From an uncultured Collinsella sp. (GTDB taxonomy: Bacteria > Actinomycetota > Coriobacteriia > Coriobacteriales > Coriobacteriaceae): a stretch of 10,245 nucleotides of DNA. Position numbers and translations under genes: made by a program. This document shows, one piece after another, positions 6,375 to 10,245 of the stretch (positions are counted from its first letter, which is position 1; each line of letters begins with the position of its first letter). The notes beneath the pieces were generated by a model. That model was not told the origin of the DNA and made no database searches. It saw nothing but the letters and a program-made list of their open reading frames with translations. The stretch spans positions 1 to 10,245 of the forward strand of contig URVK01000041.1 of assembly GCA_900551305.1 (NCBI GenBank), read 5' to 3'.

Positions 6375-7040
6375 ATGGAAGCGCATCAAAAGCAGATAAC
6401 CGTTTATTCGAATCATACGGAAAGCGCGCCTGTCATCTACCTTCCTGTGGTCGTGGGCGACGGCAGCGAGGTTTATAAGTGTTGCCGAGAGCTCGACTGT
6501 CCGCCATTCGCCCTCGTCACCATTGGCGGGCTCGATTGGAATCGCGAGCTGAGCCCCTGGGCATGCGACGGGACCGTACGCGATGCCGAGCCTTTCGGCG
6601 GCCAAGCTGCCGATTTTCTTGATGAGCTGCTGAATCAGATAATCCCCCAGGTCGAGTCGTCGCTTCCTCAGCCGCCCACCTGGCGCGGCATTGCCGGTTA
6701 CTCGCTCGCGGGCCTCTTCGCACTCTGGTCCCTCTGGCAAACCGACGCCTTTGACCGCGCCGCGAGCGCATCGGGGTCGCTATGGTTTCCCGACTTTGTC
6801 GACCGTGCCAGCACGGCCCCTTTTGCCGGCAGCCCGCAAGCCGTCTACCTGTCACTCGGCAAAAAGGAAACCAAGACGCCCAACCGCATGATGCGGCATG
6901 TACTCGACGACACACGCGCGATGGAAGTGTTGCTCGTCGAGCGCGGCATTCCAACAACGCTGGAGCTCAACCCCGGCAATCACTTTGCCCAAACCGACTT
7001 ACGCATGGCCCGCGGCATCCACTGGATACTGACACATTAA
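6375..7040 (+). CDS. Alpha/beta-hydrolase, IroE/esterase-D-like
   Basis: This 221-aa protein fits the putative-esterase family (PF00756), which includes enterochelin/trilactone hydrolases such as IroE and other short serine esterases. The nucleophile elbow is GYSLAG (108-113) with Ser110. A probable acid is Glu165 in SLGKKE (160-165), and the catalytic His is His203 in GNHF (201-204). No signal peptide or membrane segment is visible, so it should be cytoplasmic. The ATG at 6375 has only a weak purine-rich site (GAGAGAA, 6361-6367). The gene is monocistronic, with the surface-protein terminator in front and a convergent terminator behind. A possible weak promoter is TTGTCT (6292-6297) with CATACG (6316-6321). 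No siderophore synthesis or uptake genes lie nearby, so the natural ester is unknown. Confidence 0.8.
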   Translation: MEAHQKQITVYSNHTESAPVIYLPVVVGDGSEVYKCCRELDCPPFALVTIGGLDWNRELSPWACDGTVRDAEPFGGQAADFLDELLNQIIPQVESSLPQPPTWRGIAGYSLAGLFALWSLWQTDAFDRAASASGSLWFPDFVDRASTAPFAGSPQAVYLSLGKKETKTPNRMMRHVLDDTRAMEVLLVERGIPTTLELNPGNHFAQTDLRMARGIHWILTH

Positions 7041-7085
7041 AAATGGTGCCCACACGCATATACGCATGGGCACCATATCTTGTTT
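7041..7085. terminator. Bidirectional terminator between the esterase and uracil permease genes
   Basis: ATGGTGCCCA (7043-7052) pairs perfectly with TGGGCACCAT (7067-7076). On the plus strand it is followed by ATCTTGTTTT. On the minus strand it is followed by a TTTTTAATG tract that includes the esterase stop. It can therefore end both convergent transcripts. Confidence 0.8.
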
Positions 7086-7101
7086 TAGCTGAACGCAGCT
7101 G

Positions 7102-8436
7102 CTACTCAGCAGCCTCCTCAAGCTCGGAGACATCAAACTCAAAGTCGTTACCCGGCAGGATGGCGTTGAGCACAATGCCCACCAGTGAGCCCACGGCAAT
7201 GCCGGACAGCGAAATGGTCACGCCGCCCAGCTCCAGCACGATGGCACTGGCGGTGCTGTAAGCAATGCCGAGCGAAAGCACGAGCACCAGAGCCGCCACC
7301 AGCACATTGCGGTTGTTCTGGAAATCGACCTGGTTCTCGATGAGGTTGCGGACGCCCACAGCGCTGATCATGCCGTAGAGCACGAGCGACACACCGCCGA
7401 TCACACACGCCGGCATGGCCGCAATGACAGCCGCGAACTTGGGGCAGAACGAAAGCACGATGGCGCAACACGCGGCAATTCGAATTACGCGCGGGTCGAA
7501 CACGCGCGTCAGGGCGAGCACGCCGGTGTTCTCACCATACGTAGTGTTGGCCGGAGCGCCAAAGAGCGAAGCCAGAATCGTGGCAAGGCCGTCGCCGAGC
7601 AGCGTGCGATGCAGACCGGGATCGGCAATGTAGTTGCGCTCGCAAGTCGAACCGATAGCAGAGATATCGCCGATATGCTCGATCATGGTCGCGAAGGCCA
7701 GCGGCATGATGGTGATGATGGCCGTCGTGGCAAGACCGCTATCGAACTGCGGCCCAAAGAGTGCAAACACGGTGTTGTCCCACACGATGGGCAGACCGAC
7801 CCACGGAGCGGCGGCAACGCCCGAGAAATCAACCTCGCCGAGCGCAGCCGCAACGGCATAGCTCACCACAACGCCCAGCAAAATCGGCACGATCTTGACC
7901 ATGCCACGGCCCCAGATGTTGCAGATGACGATAACGGCAACGCCAATGACAGCCACAAGCCAGTTGGTCTGGCAGTTAGCAATAGCGGAACTTGCCAGGA
8001 TCAAGCCGATGGAAATGACGATGGGGCCAGTCACCACCGGCGGAAAGAAACGCATGACACGCTTGGCGCCAAACGCGCGGAAGAGCGCCGCCAGCACCGG
8101 ATAGAGCAGACCGGCACAAGCTACGCCCAGGCAGGCGTAGGGCAAAAGCTCGGTCTCGCCGTTGGGCGCGATTGCGGCATAACCGGCAATAAAGGCAAAC
8201 GATGAGCCCAAAAATGCCGGCACCTTGCCACGCGACAAGAAGTGGAACAGCAGCGTGCCCAAGCCGGCAAACAACAGCGTTGCCGAGACCGAGAGGCCGG
8301 TGAGCACGGGCACCAACACCGTGGCGCCGAACATGGCAAATAGATGCTGCAGGCCGAGCAGGAACATGCGCGGTCGGCCAAGCGACGACGCATCGTAGAT
8401 GGCATCGGCGACAGCGGGCGTCGAGGATTGGGACAT
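7102..8436 (-). CDS. uraA: Uracil permease, NCS2 family (UraA/PyrP type)
   Basis: This 444-aa membrane protein matches the UraA/PyrP uracil:proton symporters. It has an N-terminal FAMFGATVLVPVLTG block (33-47), EHIGDI (253-258) with the substrate-contacting Glu253, and RNYIADPGLHRTLLGDGL (267-284). NTTYGENTG (297-305) carries Glu302, the second uracil-binding acid known from E. coli UraA. At the position of E. coli His245 this protein has Asp257, as I recall for Gram-positive members. The length is typical. The ATG at 8436 follows AAAGGA (minus strand) with good spacing. The open frame extends upstream to 8661 but overlaps the next gene and lacks family similarity. It probably has its own promoter in the 122-bp gap. 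Its role is salvage of external uracil. An acidic tail (EFDVSELEEAAE) ends the chain. Confidence 0.92.
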   Translation of the reverse strand: MSQSSTPAVADAIYDASSLGRPRMFLLGLQHLFAMFGATVLVPVLTGLSVSATLLFAGLGTLLFHFLSRGKVPAFLGSSFAFIAGYAAIAPNGETELLPYACLGVACAGLLYPVLAALFRAFGAKRVMRFFPPVVTGPIVISIGLILASSAIANCQTNWLVAVIGVAVIVICNIWGRGMVKIVPILLGVVVSYAVAAALGEVDFSGVAAAPWVGLPIVWDNTVFALFGPQFDSGLATTAIITIMPLAFATMIEHIGDISAIGSTCERNYIADPGLHRTLLGDGLATILASLFGAPANTTYGENTGVLALTRVFDPRVIRIAACCAIVLSFCPKFAAVIAAMPACVIGGVSLVLYGMISAVGVRNLIENQVDFQNNRNVLVAALVLVLSLGIAYSTASAIVLELGGVTISLSGIAVGSLVGIVLNAILPGNDFEFDVSELEEAAE

Positions 8437-8462
8437 GGATGTCCTTTCGAATGGAGGGGCGA

Positions 8463-8488
8463 TCGGGCATAGCGGATTACCTGCCCGA
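8463..8488 (-). promoter_or_regulatory. Hairpin in the uracil permease leader
   Basis: TCGGGCA and TGCCCGA (8463-8469 and 8482-8488) form a 7-bp stem around a 12-nt loop, about 27 nt before the permease ATG. No T-run follows and the PyrR-binding loop pattern known from Bacillus is not seen. It may be an mRNA structure or an operator. Confidence 0.25.
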
Positions 8489-8505
8489 ACGATACGATCC
8501 GAACC

Positions 8506-8511
8506 ATTGTA
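8506..8511 (-). promoter_or_regulatory. Possible -10 element for the uracil permease gene
   Basis: TACAAT on the minus strand differs from the consensus at one position and would place the transcript start about 60 nt before the ATG. No recognisable -35 lies at 16-18 bp upstream, so the assignment is weak. Confidence 0.3.
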
Positions 8512-8558
8512 CGCGATGCGCCATGTCTCGCACGCGCCGTCACCTGCGAACGTTACCG

Positions 8559-9692
8559 CTATTGCCAAACGCGCTCGGCAACGCGCTTGACCAGCGCGAT
8601 CTTTGCCCATTGTTCGTCCTCGGTCAGCTTGTTGCCAATCTCGCAGCTGGCAAAGCCGCACTGGGGCGACAGATACAGGTTCTCGAGCGGCACGTACTTT
8701 GCAGCTTCGCGGATACGCTCGACGATGGCATCCTCGTTCTCGAGCTCTGCCGCCTTGGTGGTTACCAAGCCCAGCACGACCTTCTTGCCCGGGGCAACGT
8801 ACTTGAGCGGCTCAAAACCGCCGGCGCGCGGCGTGTCGAACTCCAGATAGAACGCATCGACATTCTCATGCGCAAACAGGTACGGCGCGATGGGATCGTA
8901 ACCGCCCTCAAAGGCATAGGTAGAGTGGTAGTTACCACGGCACACGTGCGTGTTAATGACCAGGTCGTCGGGCTTGCCCTCGATGGCGGCGTTGTTGAGC
9001 GCCACGCCCAGCTCACTCACCTTTTGCAGATCAACCGGGCTCATTCCGGTCTTGGACACAAAGTCGGTATCGCAATAGATGCCCCAGGTGCAGTCATCAA
9101 ACTGGATGTTGCGGCAGCCTGCAGCGTACAGGTCGGCGATCACCGTGCGATAAGCGGCTGCAATGGCGTCGGCAAGCTCCTCATCGGTCTTATAGACAGC
9201 GCGCAGGCTCTCCTGCTGGCCGTCGCAGCGATCGAGCGTGACCTCAGAGAACGTCTGGATCGGCGCCGGAATGGTTTGACGTGCGACCTGACCCTCCCCC
9301 TCAAGCGCCTTGACAAACTTAAAGTGCTCGACGAATGGGTGGTTCTCGCCGCTAATGGGACCGGTTACCACGGCGGTATCGGCCGTGGTCTCCTCGTCGT
9401 GGAACATATAGCCCGTACGCGAGGTACGGCGTTCAATGCCGTTGAGCCCCCACATAAAGTCGAGGTGCCAGTAACTGCGGCGAAACTCGCCATCGGTGAT
9501 GACCTGCAGACCGGCGGCCTTCTGCTTTGCCACCAAATCGCGAATGGCATCGTCCTCGACGGCCTTAAGCCCCTCGGCATCAAGCGTGCCTGCCGCATAG
9601 GCAGCGCGGGCGTCCTTTACGGCCTTCGGGCGAAGAAAGATGCCGACGATATCGGCGCGAAACGGCGCGTTCGGTTGAATTGAAGTGCTCAT
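8559..9692 (-). CDS. MetE-like cobalamin-independent methionine synthase family protein (core catalytic domain only)
   Basis: This 377-aa protein corresponds to the C-terminal catalytic half of MetE, as in the YxjG/YxjH group (COG0620); full MetE is about 750 aa. Zinc/homocysteine ligands are visible: His249 and Cys251 (HVC), Glu284 (YLEFD) and Cys345 (SPQCGF). DGEFRRSYW (68-76) and FDDCTW (198-203) mark the methyl-donor side; full-length MetE usually has an IDEP-type motif at the latter place. The likely reaction is methyl transfer to homocysteine or a similar thiol, giving methionine. The donor (methyl-folate or a corrinoid protein) cannot be read from sequence. The ATG at 9692 follows AAAGGGAG (minus strand, 7-nt spacing); an upstream in-frame ATG at 9710 has no such site. 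It is preceded by a LysR-family gene on the same strand and an operator-like region, so it may be that regulator's target. No clear terminator separates it from the permease gene downstream. Confidence 0.88.
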   Translation of the reverse strand: MSTSIQPNAPFRADIVGIFLRPKAVKDARAAYAAGTLDAEGLKAVEDDAIRDLVAKQKAAGLQVITDGEFRRSYWHLDFMWGLNGIERRTSRTGYMFHDEETTADTAVVTGPISGENHPFVEHFKFVKALEGEGQVARQTIPAPIQTFSEVTLDRCDGQQESLRAVYKTDEELADAIAAAYRTVIADLYAAGCRNIQFDDCTWGIYCDTDFVSKTGMSPVDLQKVSELGVALNNAAIEGKPDDLVINTHVCRGNYHSTYAFEGGYDPIAPYLFAHENVDAFYLEFDTPRAGGFEPLKYVAPGKKVVLGLVTTKAAELENEDAIVERIREAAKYVPLENLYLSPQCGFASCEIGNKLTEDEQWAKIALVKRVAERVWQ

Positions 9693-9732
9693 AGATATCT
9701 CCCTTTGCATTGGTTGCTTTACTGGGACAGAG

Positions 9733-9746
9733 TATGAGCGCTCATA
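9733..9746. promoter_or_regulatory. Perfect 14-bp palindrome before the MetE-like gene
   Basis: TATGAGCGCTCATA is a perfect palindrome about 40 bp upstream of the MetE-like ATG. It falls just downstream of a possible -10 (TATATT on the minus strand, 9759-9764), a place suited to a repressor operator. The sequence is unlike the nearby ATATCA-type site, suggesting a second regulator. Confidence 0.4.
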
Positions 9747-9768
9747 TGGACATCGTAAAATATACGTT

Positions 9769-9811
9769 TATATCAGTTTGATATAGACGTTTCCTATATC
9801 AGTCTGGACTG
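9769..9811 (-). promoter_or_regulatory. LysR-type binding region: full palindrome plus partial second copy
   Basis: TATATCA-GTT-TGATATA (9769-9785) is a perfect inverted repeat that contains the T-N11-A pattern of LysR boxes. TATATCAGT recurs at 9795-9803, 26 bp away in the same orientation, followed by a degenerate second half (TGGACTG). Two sites about 2.5 helical turns apart in front of a gene whose -35 is poor fits activation by a LysR tetramer. The adjacent LysR gene is the natural candidate, though this is inferred. Confidence 0.5.
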
Positions 9812-9847
9812 CCATAAAGAGATTTGACCCGCGCGGAGCACAGCAGC

Positions 9848-10245
9848 CTAGATATGCTGGCGAATCGCGTCGATATAGGCCTGCCCGTAGCGCGTAAGTG
9901 TCGTGTTCTTGCGCGTGATGATGCCAATCTCCATGTACTCGTCTACATCAAGCGGAATCGAGATGATGCCGGGACCGTTAAGCTCATGGCTGATCACACC
10001 CGAACACACCGTGTAGCCGTTGAGGCCCATGGCCAGGTTGAACAGTGTCGCACGGTCGCGCACGCGGATATTCTTGCGGCGCTCAAACGTCGAGGTCAGT
10101 TCCTCGGAATAGTAAAACGAGTTGTAGCTGCCCTGCTCGTAGGACAGGAAGGGATAGTCCTCCAGGTCCTCGAGCGTCACGCTGGAGCGGCCCGCCAGCG
10201 GATGGGCGGCCCACACCAAGACGTGGGGCGGGGGGAAGGGCGCGT
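9848..10245 (-). CDS. LysR-family transcriptional regulator, C-terminal part (runs off the window)
   Basis: Only the C-terminal ~132 residues are present; the reading frame stays open to the last base, so the DNA-binding helix-turn-helix lies beyond 10245. The visible part fits the end of a LysR effector-binding domain: PPPHVLVWAAHPLAGR, then TLEDLEDYPFLSYEQG, then a strand-helix segment with FNLAMGLNGYTVCSG, and a final ITRKNTTLTRYGQAYIDAI helix. It ends 155 bp before the MetE-like ATG, on the same strand. The palindromic site in that gap suggests it controls the MetE-like gene, perhaps in response to a methionine-pathway metabolite such as homocysteine, as MetR does in enterobacteria. Effector and target are inferred. 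Confidence 0.85.
   Translation of the reverse strand, partial: APFPPPHVLVWAAHPLAGRSSVTLEDLEDYPFLSYEQGSYNSFYYSEELTSTFERRKNIRVRDRATLFNLAMGLNGYTVCSGVISHELNGPGIISIPLDVDEYMEIGIITRKNTTLTRYGQAYIDAIRQHI

Noticed and set aside
8439..9683. Long plus-strand open frame (414 codons) opposite the MetE-like gene
   Set aside because: It is the antisense shadow of a gene with clear family motifs; its protein is low in recognisable motifs and lacks a Shine-Dalgarno site.
9693..9847. Possible SAM or other methionine riboswitch before the MetE-like gene
   Set aside because: No S-box core sequence; the region is AT-rich with DNA-type palindromes, which fits protein operators.

Overview
The window looks like a chromosomal segment from a GC-rich, Gram-positive gut actinobacterium of the Coriobacteriia, most likely Collinsella or a close relative. 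The grounds are strong G/C preference at third codon positions, class-E-type LAxTG wall-sorting signals, and the general look of the proteins. The genus is an inference from memory, not a database result.

Left part (1-2240). A minus-strand deformylase-like gene (247-666) ends inside a ~105-bp imperfect palindrome and is followed by a minus-strand terminator (61-102). Its product keeps the metal-binding Cys and two His, but the catalytic Glu of HExxH is Met. Divergent from it, on the plus strand, is an AzgA-type NCS2 purine permease (860-2170) with a strong terminator.

Middle part (2125-6265). Two tandem paralogous genes (2378-4111 and 4383-6167) encode secreted, Asn/Gly/Asp-rich parallel-beta-solenoid surface proteins of the carbohydrate-binding type. 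Each has a long-n-region signal peptide, a Pro/Lys/Glu stalk and a C-terminal LAATG signal. The duplicated unit is about 2.0 kb and carried more than the gene: between the paralogues lies a copy of the last 14 codons of the purine permease, its terminator, and the leader of the surface-protein gene. The first paralogue lost about 11 residues of the hydrophobic anchor behind LAATG; the second keeps a full-length one.

Right part (6375-10245). A plus-strand IroE/EstD-like alpha/beta-hydrolase (6375-7040) meets a minus-strand UraA-type uracil permease (7102-8436) at a shared bidirectional terminator. Further upstream on the minus strand are a short, core-only MetE-like methyltransferase (8559-9692) and the C-terminal part of a LysR-family regulator that runs off the window (9848-10245). 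The 155-bp gap between the last two holds a perfect 17-bp LysR-box-like palindrome, a partial second copy 26 bp away, and a separate perfect 14-bp palindrome.

How the genes relate: two NCS2 carriers (purine and uracil types) flank a surface-protein locus and a methionine-metabolism gene. I see no single pathway joining them and no clear multi-gene novel system. The most unusual items are the duplication with its permease-tail relic, the differing wall anchors, the deformylase homologue without its catalytic Glu, and the operator-rich region in front of the MetE-like gene. No intergenic stretch exceeds 300 bases, and I see no rRNA, tRNA, CRISPR array or insertion sequence.
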